From Cololabis saira (Eukaryota > Chordata > Actinopteri > Beloniformes > Belonidae): 64,000 nt of DNA. Below the pieces are notes generated by a model. It saw only the letters and a list, made by a program, of their open reading frames with translations. It made no database searches and was not told the origin of the DNA. Of this stretch, positions 34,578 through 44,693 are shown piece after piece; the first letter of the stretch is position 1, and each line of letters opens with the position of its first letter. Location of the stretch: positions 47,951,368-48,015,367 of the forward strand of contig NC_084591.1 of the NCBI RefSeq assembly GCF_033807715.1, read 5' to 3'. Position numbers and translations under genes: made by a program.

Positions 34578-36299
34578 ATGGCGCAGCAGGACAACCAGCT
34601 CGACCCAGTTAAATTCTCTTGTTCCATCTGTTTGGATCTTTTAAAGGATCCAGTGACTATTCCCTGTGGACACAGTTACTGTATGAAGTGTATTAAGGAC
34701 TTCTGGGATGAAGGAAGGGAGAAACTCCCCAGCTGTCCTCTTTGTGGACGGACGTTCATTCCGAGGCCTGAGCTGGTGAAAAACACCATGTTAGCTGATT
34801 TAATGGAGGACATGAAGAAGACTGGACTCCAAGCTGCTCCTGCTGATCACTGCTATGCTGGACCTGAAGATGTGGCCTGTGATTTCTGCTCTGGGAGAGA
34901 ACTGAAAGCTATCAAGTCCTGTTTGGTCTGTCTGGCCTCTTACTGCCAGAAACAGCTTCAACCTCATCATGATGTGGCTCCATTAAAGAAACACAAGCTA
35001 GTGGATCCCTCCGAGAACCTGCAGGACAACATCTGCCCCCGTCATGGTGAGGGGAGGAAGATGTTCTGTCATACTGATCAGAAGTGTATCTGTTATCTCT
35101 GCTCTGTGGATGAACATAAAGTCCACCACACAGTCACAGCTGCAGCAGAAAGGACGGAGAGGCAGAGAGAGATGGAGGTGAGTCGACAACAAATCCAGCA
35201 GCAGATCCAGGACAGAGAGAAAGATGTGAGGCTGCTTCAGCAGGAGGTGGAGGCCGTCAATCAGTCTGCTGATAAAACAGTGGAGGACAGTGAGGAGATC
35301 TTCACTGAGCTGATCTCTCTCCTCCAGAAGGGAAGCTCTGAGGTGAAGCAGCAGATCAGATCCCAGCAGGAAACTGAAGTGAGGAGAGTCAGAGAGCTGG
35401 AGGAGGAGCTGCAGCAGAAGATCGGTGACCTGAAGAGGAGAGACGCTGAGATGAAGCAGCTCACAGACACCTACGACCACAACCAGTTCCTCCACAACTA
35501 CCCCTCACTGCCACCACTCAGTGAGTCCACACACTCCTCCAGCATCAGCATCCGTCCTCTCACGTACTATCAGGATATGACAGCAGCTGTGTCAGAGGTC
35601 AGAGGTCGACTACAGGACATCCTGAGGTACATGTGGACAAACGTCTCACTGACCATCACTGAGGTCGATGTTTTACTGTCACAACCAGAACCAGAACCAC
35701 AACCAACGAGCAGAGCTGGATTCTTGAAATACTGTATTCATGTGAAATCACTCTGGATCCAAACACAGTAAACACACGGCTGTTACTGTCAGAGGAGAAC
35801 AGAAAGGTGACTTTGATGAACAAACGTCAGTCTTATTCTGATCATCCAGACGGATTCACTAGATCGTCTCAGGTCCTGAGTAGAGAGTGGCTGACTGGAC
35901 GTCATTACTGGGAGGTGGAGAAGAAAGAAGGTGTAGTTGATGTAGCAGTTTCATACAAGAATATCAGCAGATCATGGGGGGGTGGGGGGGAGTTTATTTG
36001 GACATAATGACAAATCTTGGTCACTATGTTGTTACTCAGACAGTTATGTATTCAGGTACAACAACATCCAAACCTCCATCTCAGGTCCTTGGACCTCCAG
36101 AATAGGAGTTTACCTGGATCACAGAGCAGGTGTTCTGTCCTTCTACAGCGTCTCTGGAACCATGACCCTCCTCCACAGAGTCCAGACCTCCTTCACTCAG
36201 CCGCTGCACGCTGGAGTTTGGGTTTACGTTCCTGCAGCGTCAGCTAAGTTCTGTAAACTCAAATTATATAAACGTGTTTCCTCTTCATGTTTTTATTGA
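34578..36299 (+). pseudogene. TRIM16-like RING/B-box/PRY-SPRY gene, frameshifted
   Basis: A single-exon fish TRIM E3 ubiquitin ligase-like gene, of a family amplified in teleosts and linked to immune responses. The usual MAQQ start is at 34578 (an in-frame ATG at 34566 adds four residues). Parts, numbered from 34566: RING C19-C22-C34-H36-C39-C42-C57-C60, two B-box-like zinc motifs to about residue 195, a coiled coil at about 200-310, then PRY-SPRY. The SPRY part has GRHYWEVE and LDHRAGVLSFYSVS. Two frame breaks split it: near 35736-35745 between FLKY and SCEITL (about 5 extra bases), giving a stop at 35771; and in the G run at 35975-35990 between YKNISRSW and NDKSWSL. As read it makes a 400-residue RING-B-box-coiled-coil protein without SPRY. 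Either break could be an assembly error, the G run especially. Confidence 0.85.
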
Positions 36300-36315
36300 T
36301 TTACTTTTCTTCTCA

Positions 36316-37332
36316 GAGACGATTAGGGGTGTAACAGTATATTGTGCCACGAAATTTTGCAATACAAAAACGTCACGATATGTGTCGTGGAGGTGACAAA
36401 CTGTATCATGATATTGGGTTATTAATATGAATCTATTGTGTTGACTAGTAACGTGCCTCGACCCGCGGACCAAAATCTGACTCCGCTCAGAAGAAACTAG
36501 TACCGTTTTGGTCCCGATCACGGGACTTTTGGGGGTTTTGAGCTCTGAACTTTTACTTATGTAAGGCTGGTGTAGAGTTAAGCCTTACCTTATTACTTAT
36601 TACTTATTACTACAACTTCTGCTGAGTTCCAGTGTACTTTAATGTCCCTCAACAGTGTAGGATTTTAGAACATCAACACAGCACCTAGTGCCGTACTGTG
36701 GCGTATCACTCCGCCCAATCTAAAACAGACTAATCACTACAGATAAACTGACTAGTGTCATTATAGTCCCTGATTTACATCAGAATATAAAGAATAGATT
36801 TATGAAATAATCAACCCTGAATTACCAAAATAACCTTAATAAAAATAAATCTCCTCTTACACTTATAAGGTGAGCATGAATCAATCTTTTTTATGATGTA
36901 AAATTGTATTTATTTACTTTTATTTATTTATTTACTTTTAGTTGTTAAATTTCTGGAAAAGAAAAAAGTCAAGTCATACATGAGAGAAACTATTCAGTTT
37001 GTGGCTAAATATTTGTACTTGTATGAAACTGAAGATCATAATGCAAACCTGACATTTACTTTTAGTTCAGTTTGTGGAAAATGGTTGGCCTGGCTTTCTC
37101 TTTAAAACTTAAACAGTTATAAAGCATTACAAACTGTAACAATAGGGCAAACGCACAGTATTGTTTTGTATTTTGTGTCTTTCAAATAAAAGACCATTTT
37201 TTCCAGTCATATGTTCCTCATTCAAGGTTGTTAAAAAAATACTGCTATAATATCGTATCGCTATCGTGACCTCAATATCGTGTATCGTACCGTATCGTGA
37301 GATTAGTGTATCATTACACCCCTAGAGACGAT
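36316..37332. mobile_element. hAT element (non-autonomous), 1001 bp
   Basis: Ends TAGGGGTGTAA and TTACACCCCTA (36324-37324) are perfect 11-bp inverted repeats, flanked by the perfect 8-bp duplication GAGACGAT (36316-36323, 37325-37332). Sub-terminal repeats of TATCGT-type motifs are present. No transposase frame. It sits 24 bp after the TRIM stop, in what would be its 3' untranslated region. Confidence 0.95.
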
Positions 37333-38089
37333 CATCTCAAACTCTGATGGATGGAGGGACGTTTTTGTTCTATAAGTTGATGTTTTGTTGTTATTTCCCC
37401 TTTTGGAGGTGGAAGTTGTTATTTTGTATTTTCACCTGGAAAATATTAATAATATTAAAATCTTGTATTTCAGTATAAAAACATAGAAATAAGCCTGTGT
37501 TGTAATTGTTAACTGTTAATTTTGATGTGTTTTTTATGTTGTATTTCTCTTTTCTTCCACTTCTTTGATATTATTTCTTCTTTTGTATTAGACCAATCAC
37601 CACAACAAATTATTTGTGTGTTAAACTACTTTAAATGAACTTCTTTCTGATTCTTATTCTGATTGTGATGAACTCCACCAGATCTTCTTCATCTCTGATA
37701 TCATGTCTGCATTCAGACTCCTTTCCTCCTTCATTAGCAAACCAAAGGTTCTTGTTTTCTAAAGACAAAACTATTTCCCAGACATGATAAACAAAGTAAA
37801 TGATTCCAGAAATGTTAGTGATCAGCAGCAACGCAGCAAACGGTTCAGTGAAGCCTGTAGTTGGTGTAAACTAGTGTGTTGGGGCCGGTAGTCATCGCTG
37901 CAGCTGCAGGACCAGACTAGATCTGCAGATCACGTGTTGTTGATGTCTAAATCTGTTGAGGATGTTTCATGTTTAACAATCTGAATATTTAGTAAGAAAT
38001 AAAACTTCTGATGTTCTAAAAAAACATTGAGATCTTCTTTTTTGTTGTTTTGTAGAGAAGTCTTGCAGGAGAGTTATGAGATATTAAGA
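37333..38089. other. No gene recognised
   Basis: AT-rich sequence downstream of the TRIM remnant. No feature supported. Confidence 0.5.
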
Positions 38090-38875
38090 ATTACTCTAAG
38101 TACTGGAGTTGAGGGGGGATGAGGGGGGATGAGGGGGGACGGCATCCTCCCTGAAATAAAAACGGTCCAAATCATCCCCCCTGTAAAACTGCCATCCCTC
38201 CTTTCCATCCCTTATGTCATTTCATCAATGAATGTGGTGTTGTCTATTTCAACATTTAGAGTCATCACCAGAAAAATAACACCAGAAAAATAACTTATTT
38301 GACAATTTTCACCTGTTTCAAGTAAATTTTCACTTGAAATAAGTAGAAAAATCTGCCAGTGGGACAAGATTTATCTTCTCATTACAAGCAATAAAATCGT
38401 GTTCCACATGTAGATTTTTCTACTTATTTCAAGTGAAAATCTACTTGAAACAGGTGAAAATTGTTGTTTTTTCCAGTGATGAGTCTTGTTTTAAGTGTAA
38501 TGAGATTTATTTTAATAAAATGAGACATTTTAACTAGAAATAAGACAAATATCCTTGTTAAGATTTAGAGTTTTTGCAGTGATCCATGTTACTTATCCTG
38601 TGAAGGACAGAGTCATATTGATAAATTCAGAAAAGTGTTTTTTATTGTTGTGTTTTGATGTATTTGATGTAAGTCCAGTGGATATTTAAAGCTTACAGAA
38701 GGCTGCATTTAACTGCTGCTATGTCATTCCTGCAGTATTTCTGCAGGTGTTTTGGTCACTGCTATTATTTGTAATATATTATATTATTTGTAACCAGCAC
38801 AAATTATCTGTCCCCATATGATAAAATCCACCATCCCCCCTGATTTATTTTTACAACTCGAGTACTGATTATCCT
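38090..38875. mobile_element. hAT-type MITE, copy 2
   Basis: Same family as 2749-3602: left AGTACTGGAGTTGAGGGGGG, right CAACTCGAGTACTG, element about 38098-38867. Flanks ATTACTCT and ATTATCCT match at 6 of 8 positions. It has an extra GATGAGGGG unit at the left and only one internal CATCCCCC unit, so those short tandem parts vary between copies. Confidence 0.85.
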
Positions 38876-39197
38876 TATTCAAAACACACATTTCAACGCC
38901 AACCCCCAGCAGCACCGCTGTCAGGTCCAAACTGAAACCCTCAGCAACTTGGCTAAGTCTGCTGGATATTAACAAGAGACAGAGACATCAGTTCAGGTTA
39001 AATACTGGTCAGAGGACGTGCAGTCCCAATCCTCCAAACGTCTCTGTCCGTCTCTGCTTCATCTCCTCTTTTTATTACTTTGGGAACGCCGTGGTAACTT
39101 ACACGAGCACGAGCAGCGTAAGGGCGGGGGTTAAGGCTGCTCATGCACAGGGGGAATTATTAGCTCACAATAGTAGAAGAATACTAGCAGTCAGTTA
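38876..39197. other. No gene recognised
   Basis: Nothing recognised between the MITE and the nested transposon cluster. Confidence 0.45.
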
Positions 39198-39639
39198 CAG
39201 TTTTTCACAATTGTTTAAACACATTTCCTGATAGAATACCTCACTTTCTCAAAACACAAATTACAAAACTCACACACAAAACCCTACACTTCTCTTGCAA
39301 AAGCACACTCTCCCCCCAAAACAGTGTTAACTCTTCACTAAATGGTATTTCCTTCTCAAATGCCAAACACATACATCATTTGAGTAGACATTTCTAAGCA
39401 CCCACTGAACACTGATGTGCAGAATGGAAGACACTATAGTATCAATGGAAAACACTATGAATGCCTCAGTAGAATCACGCATTTGTATGTTCAGTGTTAC
39501 ACCTTCAGCTGTTGGATGGAATATATCACCATATAGTATTCATATGTATAGACTACTCCAGGGCTCAGCAACCCGCGGCTCTAGAGCCGCATGTGGCTCT
39601 TTAGAGCCGCCCTAGCGGCTCCTGGAGCTTTTTCAAAAA

Positions 39640-40016
39640 TGTTTGACCTTTTTTTTCCTTTTTTTCTTCTTCTTTTTTCTTTTTTTCTTCCTTTTTCCTT
39701 TTTTAATCTCAACATTTCGACTTTTTTCTCGAAATTTTGACTTTTTTCTCGACATTTTAACTTTTTTCTCAACATTTTGATTTTTTTCTCAAAATTTTGA
39801 CTTTTTTCTCGAAATTTTGACTTTTTTCTCCAACATTTCGACTTTTTTCTCAAGATTTCAACTTTTTTTCTCAAAATTTTTACTATTTCCTCGACATTTC
39901 AACTTTTTTCTCAACATTTCAACTTTTTTCTCGACATTTTGACTTTTTTTTTTAAATTTCAACTTTTTTCTCGAAATTTTGACTTTTTTCTCGACATTTC
40001 GACTTTTTTCTCGAAG
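39640..40016. repeat. T-rich 18-20 bp minisatellite
   Basis: About 20 units of TTTTTTCTCGACATTTTGAC with AAATTT and TTTCGAC variants, inside the middle hAT element. Confidence 0.93.
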
Positions 40017-40020
40017 TGCA

Positions 40021-41480
40021 TACAGTTTTTCTCTATTGCCAAAACACAAAACCCAGTACTCTAAACCAAATGACCAGTTGCCTAAACACATTTAGTAAAA
40101 CTACCCCCCTTTTGCCACAACCACAAACACAATTCACCTGTAGACACTGTTCACAAAACCCATCCCCTTTTTCTCAAAACTCTAAACACATTTTACCGTG
40201 CTAAAACACATTTTGCATATAACTCTGCTCCAATATGCATTGTGAAGCTCATGTGATGCAAAATGCTACCCACAATCAGCAAAACTTGAACACAATGAAC
40301 ATACCTGGTTTCAATCAGTAAACACAACTACTCATAATTGAAAACACCTATTGCAAATGATGTGACCACACCTATATAAGTCAGTGCAGTTTGCTGAAGG
40401 CTCAAAAACAAAAATGGATGATCAAGACAGAAGAAGAGGAGTTCGTGTCAGAGGAGGGAGAGGAGCAGGTCGAGGAGGGAGAGGAGCAGGTCGAGGAGGG
40501 AGAGGAGAAGGATGTGTGTCTGCCACCCTACTCTCCGTTCCTAAACCCAATAGAGGAGTTCTTCTCATCATGGCGGTGGAAGGTCTATGACCGCCAACCT
40601 TACACCAGAGAGAACCTTCTCAGGGCTATGGACCTGGCCTGTGATGATGTGGCTGTGGAGGTGTTCCAAGGCTGGGTGTGGCATGCCAGGGCATTCTTCC
40701 CACGTTGTTTGGCTATGGACAATATTGCCTGTGACGTTGATGAGGTCCTGTGGCCCGACCCAGCCCGACGTGATGACGCCCCATGATTTCGGTGTCAACA
40801 TACAACATACTGTGTCAATTTTCAAACGTACTGTAATAAAAGAAATCGCACCCTGAACATTGCGTTCTCAATTGTTACTGTACTGTATCTATTGTGTGTA
40901 ATGGATCCTCTATGGAGTTTACAGTACTCATTTTTGCATTGAGTTGTGATATTACTGCATTTTCTGCATTATGTAACTATTCCCATGAAATGCACAAATC
41001 TATAGTTAATGCCCAAAACATATTTGAGAATAAATAAGGGTTGCTCAAATGCATCCTGGCAGTTGTGAAACTGTAAAAAGAACAGTCTCACACTGTGAAA
41101 ATTGTGTTTTCAATTTTTTTGGTAATGTGGTTAATGATGCTCAGTAGTGTTTACATTTCTGCAAGCTTTGAGTGGTATTTTGGTGTCAGAGTTTGCTTTT
41201 GAGCATATGAGCAAGTGTTTTGGTGTGATGGGTTTGCTTTTGAGCATGTGAGCATCTGTTTTGGTGTGATGGGTTGGTTTTTGAGCATGTGAGCATCTGT
41301 TTTGGTGTGATGGGTTGGTTTTTGAGCATATGAGCAGCTGTTTTGGTGTGATGGGTTGGTTTTGAAAAGAAACTGTGAGGTTTAGTGTACGTAGCTTTAG
41401 AAAAGTGTTTTGTGTTTAGCGTTTTGTGAAAAGAGAGGGCAGTATCGTGAAATGTGTTTAAGCAATAGAGAAAAACTGTA
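40021..41480 (+). mobile_element. Tc1/mariner-like element, innermost layer
   Basis: Ends CAGTTTTTCTCTATTGC and GCAATAGAGAAAAACTG (40023-41478) are perfect 17-bp inverted repeats, flanked by TA on both sides (40021-40022, 41479-41480), the Tc1/mariner target. It holds a deleted transposase frame (40391-40786). A 41-bp tandem repeat with GAGCATGTGAGCATCTGTTT at about 41210-41370 lies in the right arm. Confidence 0.92.
40391..40786 (+). pseudogene. DDE transposase C-terminal remnant (Tc1/IS630 type)
   Basis: The frame carries LPPYSPFLNPIEEFFSSWRW, the block around the last catalytic acidic residue of IS630/Tc1/mariner DDE transposases, then VYDRQPYTRENLLRAMDLAC. The DNA-binding domain and first two catalytic Asp are absent. 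Upstream, a different frame (from 40384) gives an Arg/Gly-rich start (MDDQDRRRGVRVRGGRG), so an internal deletion with a frame change near 40510 fused the two ends. Confidence 0.8.
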
Positions 41481-42102
41481 ATGAAAAAAAAAATCTTCCC
41501 CCAGTTCTAACTAATATAGAAACATGCAGCATGTGTTTTCTTCATTCTAAGGCTGATACAAGACTTTTCATTTTTTGCAGCTCCAGACATATTTGTTTTT
41601 TGTGTTTTTGGTCCAATACGGCTCTAAAACATTTTGTGTTGCCGACCCCTGGGCTACTCAAATAGAAAACAACACACAATTCTTTACTGTAACAACAAAT
41701 AATATATTACAGTATTCTCAAAATGTGCAGTCCACTGGACATCACAGCAGCTGCTCACCTCTCTCAATATTGACCATCCATTGTTCTCCAAGCAAACCAG
41801 GAGCTCACCTGTGACCCCTTTATGGCAAACAGCCTTTGGAGTTTAGAAATGTGACTGACTGTGTGTTCTGTGTGAACAGCAAGAGAGGGAATTCAGGAAG
41901 AGTGTGCAGGATATTGGGAATTGTCTGTAGTGTTGTGAGAAATGTGTGGTATGGAATGGGAATTTGAGTCTAGAGCAGTAAATGTGCTCAGCACAGCAAT
42001 GGAGTTCAGCAGGATTGGTTCAGCCACCTGAAACATGAGTTTCAGGTTGTGCACATTGTGTCTGGTGTTCCAATAAATGTGTTTAAACAATTGTGAAAAA
42101 CT

Positions 42103-42298
42103 TCAGCCAAGATGCAGTCAGGCCTCGCCCTCCGTTGGCATCTGGCCGTTGCTTTCCTGCCTGAAAGAACACGTTCACACACTAATGGTTGGTAATGGTT
42201 GGTAAGAGCTACCCGCACATTCCTCTGCGCTGGTGTGAAACTGCTGCTCCAGTTGACACGTAAAAAACAACAAGCACAAGATTCATATTCAGAGTTAT
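42103..42298. other. No gene recognised
   Basis: Short spacer between two transposons. Confidence 0.5.
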
Positions 42299-43389
42299 GG
42301 CATAATCAGAGCCGGATTAAATAAATGGACTACACTAGGCAGACTGTGATTTTTGGGCCCCCTTCCATCGATGTTATTCATGAATTGAAATCTTAAACTT
42401 ACCAAAGTTACTAATAAAAGTTAATTCACATTTTACATAGCATAGTCAAAGTCAAGTTGGTTCTTTGTATTCCAAAATAAGTCATGTGTTGTATATTAAA
42501 CAGTCTATCAGACTATTTTCTTTTTTTGCGAGGCCCTGTGCGAAATGGCCGGGGGGGGGCCTTGTGCGTGAGCGTAGCGAGCGCGAGCAAAATTTTTGGG
42601 TTTTTCGGGTCAGATTGGGTGTCTCTATGCGCAATTTTAACTCTCCAATTAGCAAAATACTGGATACCTTCCCCTGCCTCATCATCATCTCTTGCCTCGA
42701 CGCGGGGCCCCATGGCTGCTTGAGACCCGGTCGGATCGGTGATTTTTGTAACAAATTTATCAAACGAGCCTTTCAGAGAGGCATTAAACTCTTCCATTTT
42801 CTTTAGTTTTTTTCTTTTTTCATCCCCTGATGGAAATTTCCTGAATCCGTCTCGTTCTCTGGATATTGTGTGACAGTTTGTTCCAACTCCACCGTCTGGA
42901 TCAGAGCAGCTTGTGTCTGCGCTTGGTCTGACGCAGTTGTATTGAACAACAGACATCATTGCACATATATTTATTGATATGCACAGACTAGTACACATTT
43001 AGGTCTGTAATGGAACGTGACTGTTGATATTTATAAGGGAAAAAAGGAAAATAAAAAGGAAAAAAAAAAAAATAAATATTTTGAAAAAAAAAAAAAAAAA
43101 CGGCCATAGCGCGAGGGCCCTTGGGGCGCGAGGCGAGGCCCCGTGCGGTCGCATGGTTCGCACACCCCTTGCGGTGGTATGTATGCGTATATATATGTAT
43201 GTATACTAAATATAGTAATAATGCACATATATATATGCCGTAGGTTTTTACCGGCACGGTATCAACCATTAATATGTGTGCAGACAAAAAAAATATTTTT
43301 TTGTCCCTCTGTCTGGGCCCCTCCCCTGTCAATCGGGCCCTAGGCACATGCCTAGTTTGCCTTTGCGTTAATCCGGCTCTGGGCATAAT
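42299..43389 (-). mobile_element. hAT element with ZMYM1-like transposase remnant
   Basis: Ends CAGAGCCGGATTAA and TTAATCCGGCTCTG (42307-43381) are perfect 14-bp inverted repeats, flanked by the perfect 8-bp duplication GGCATAAT (42299-42306, 43382-43389). The minus strand carries the start of a hAT transposase, so most of the gene has been deleted. Poly-A and TA runs at 43050-43240. Confidence 0.95.
42620..42855 (-). pseudogene. hAT (ZMYM1-like) transposase N-terminal remnant
   Basis: Reads RDGFRKFPSGDEKRKKLKKM then EEFNASLKGSFDKFV. The K-x-P-S-G-x-x-K-R-K-K element is the usual N-terminal start of this transposase group. No zinc finger or catalytic core follows. Confidence 0.65.
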
Positions 43390-44693
43390 CATGACAAATG
43401 ATAACATTTATCTACATTTAAATACAGAATTATTCCAACAACCGCCTTTATCGCAAACTCAGTTTTGATTTTCTTTTGCATAAAGGTGTCATACAAATGG
43501 GATTTATGAATAAAGACTGTTGATGGACGTTACTGCTCTAATACTCACAGCTGTGCAGGAACCACCATAGACATATATACGTATCCGCCCCACGGAGCTG
43601 CTGCGATACGTCAACGTCTCCACCATATTGGATGTTCAAGACTGCGCTGGAAACTAATACAAGTGAATGGACTTATTTTCATAAAGTGCCTTTCTAAAAA
43701 AAAATTACGTTTTACGTCTCATTTATTCATTCACACACGCACTAATATACTTGGGAAACAGTTAGGCACCAAATATAATATATTTAATTTACTCAGATGG
43801 CAAAAATAAGAACTTTATTGATCCCACATAGGAGTAATTCATGTTATATCAGCTATAGAGAACAAGGTAGTGCCGAAAAACAATATATATCCCCCTCACA
43901 AAAATAAGAAAAATAGAGAAACATATTTTCTCTTCAACAAAACAAATTTAACATTTTTCAAATAACAAAATAACATATTTGAACCATTTTTCAGACAATA
44001 AAATAACTGAAAAAATCTGAAAAATGGTTCAAATATGTTATTTTGTTACTTGAAACATTTTAAATATGTTTATGTAAAATATGCTTAATAATAAACTCAA
44101 AGAGGTAAAATTTTTCCAAATTTGTTTTTGTATTAGGTATTTTTTGTCACGATAATGTATGTCCATGTGTTAATGTCCCCAGATTATTTGGTTTGAGGTT
44201 ACTGGCAGTAACCACTATTAGTATTTTGGTTAAATATTTAACTTCACTATATTTAACTACCCACACATTCAAGGTATGCTTGAACATCAAAATACAACTT
44301 TTTTAATTGTTGCCATTTCCCCTGTTTTATCTGTGCCTTTTCAGTGAAATGTAGTGTGAAACATAGGGTTGAATAGTAAATGCTTCCTTTAAAACCATAA
44401 AAGAGGACGTGTAATGCACTAAGCATTGACCCTGCAGGATAAAGCTCTTTTTAGCAGAATAGGTTACTTTTGTTGCAAGGTTTGAATGATGTTGCCGTTG
44501 AACATTGTTGATGAGAAGTTTCCCATGGTTAAGTCAGTCCACAGTGGTGTTACAGCATCATCTGCTGACACAAAAGTGCATCGCTTCCGTTGGCGTACAT
44601 TATGCAACACGGTCTGTTGTGCGACTTAGACCTTTCTGTGTACACTGAGGTGTTTGGTATTATTGGGGACAGGTTATGGTAATAATGTTAAAG
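43390..44693. other. No gene recognised
   Basis: AT-rich sequence. A pair of inverted segments near 43936-44060 (GAACCATTTTTCAG and CTGAAAAATGGTTC) could form a hairpin. No coding or RNA gene seen. Confidence 0.5.

Larger units (their letters stand above)
39551..41659. mobile_element. hAT element, middle layer of the nest
   Basis: Starts CAGGGCTCAGCAACCCGCGG at 39559 and ends GTTGCCGACCCCTG at 41651, inverted-repeat ends of a common fish hAT (CAGGGGTCGGCAAC type). Flanked by GACTACTC (39551-39558) and GGCTACTC (41652-41659), 7 of 8 identical. It contains a T-rich minisatellite and, at 40023-41478, a younger mariner-like element. Confidence 0.85.
39198..42102. mobile_element. Outer Tc1/mariner-like element of a three-deep nest
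   Basis: Left end CAGTTTTTCACAATTGTTTA (preceded by TA at 39196) and right end TGTTTAAACAATTGTGAAAA near 42078-42100 are inverted repeats. The TA on the right is mutated. The element's own sequence is 39198-39558 and 41660-42102; the middle is a later hAT insertion. No transposase of its own remains. Confidence 0.7.

Noticed and set aside
39581..40091. Lys/Glu-rich minus-strand frames
   Set aside because: Translation of a T-rich minisatellite inside a hAT element.
40384..40590. Arg/Gly-rich RNA-binding-like protein
   Set aside because: Lies within a mariner-like element and is the start of a deleted transposase gene.
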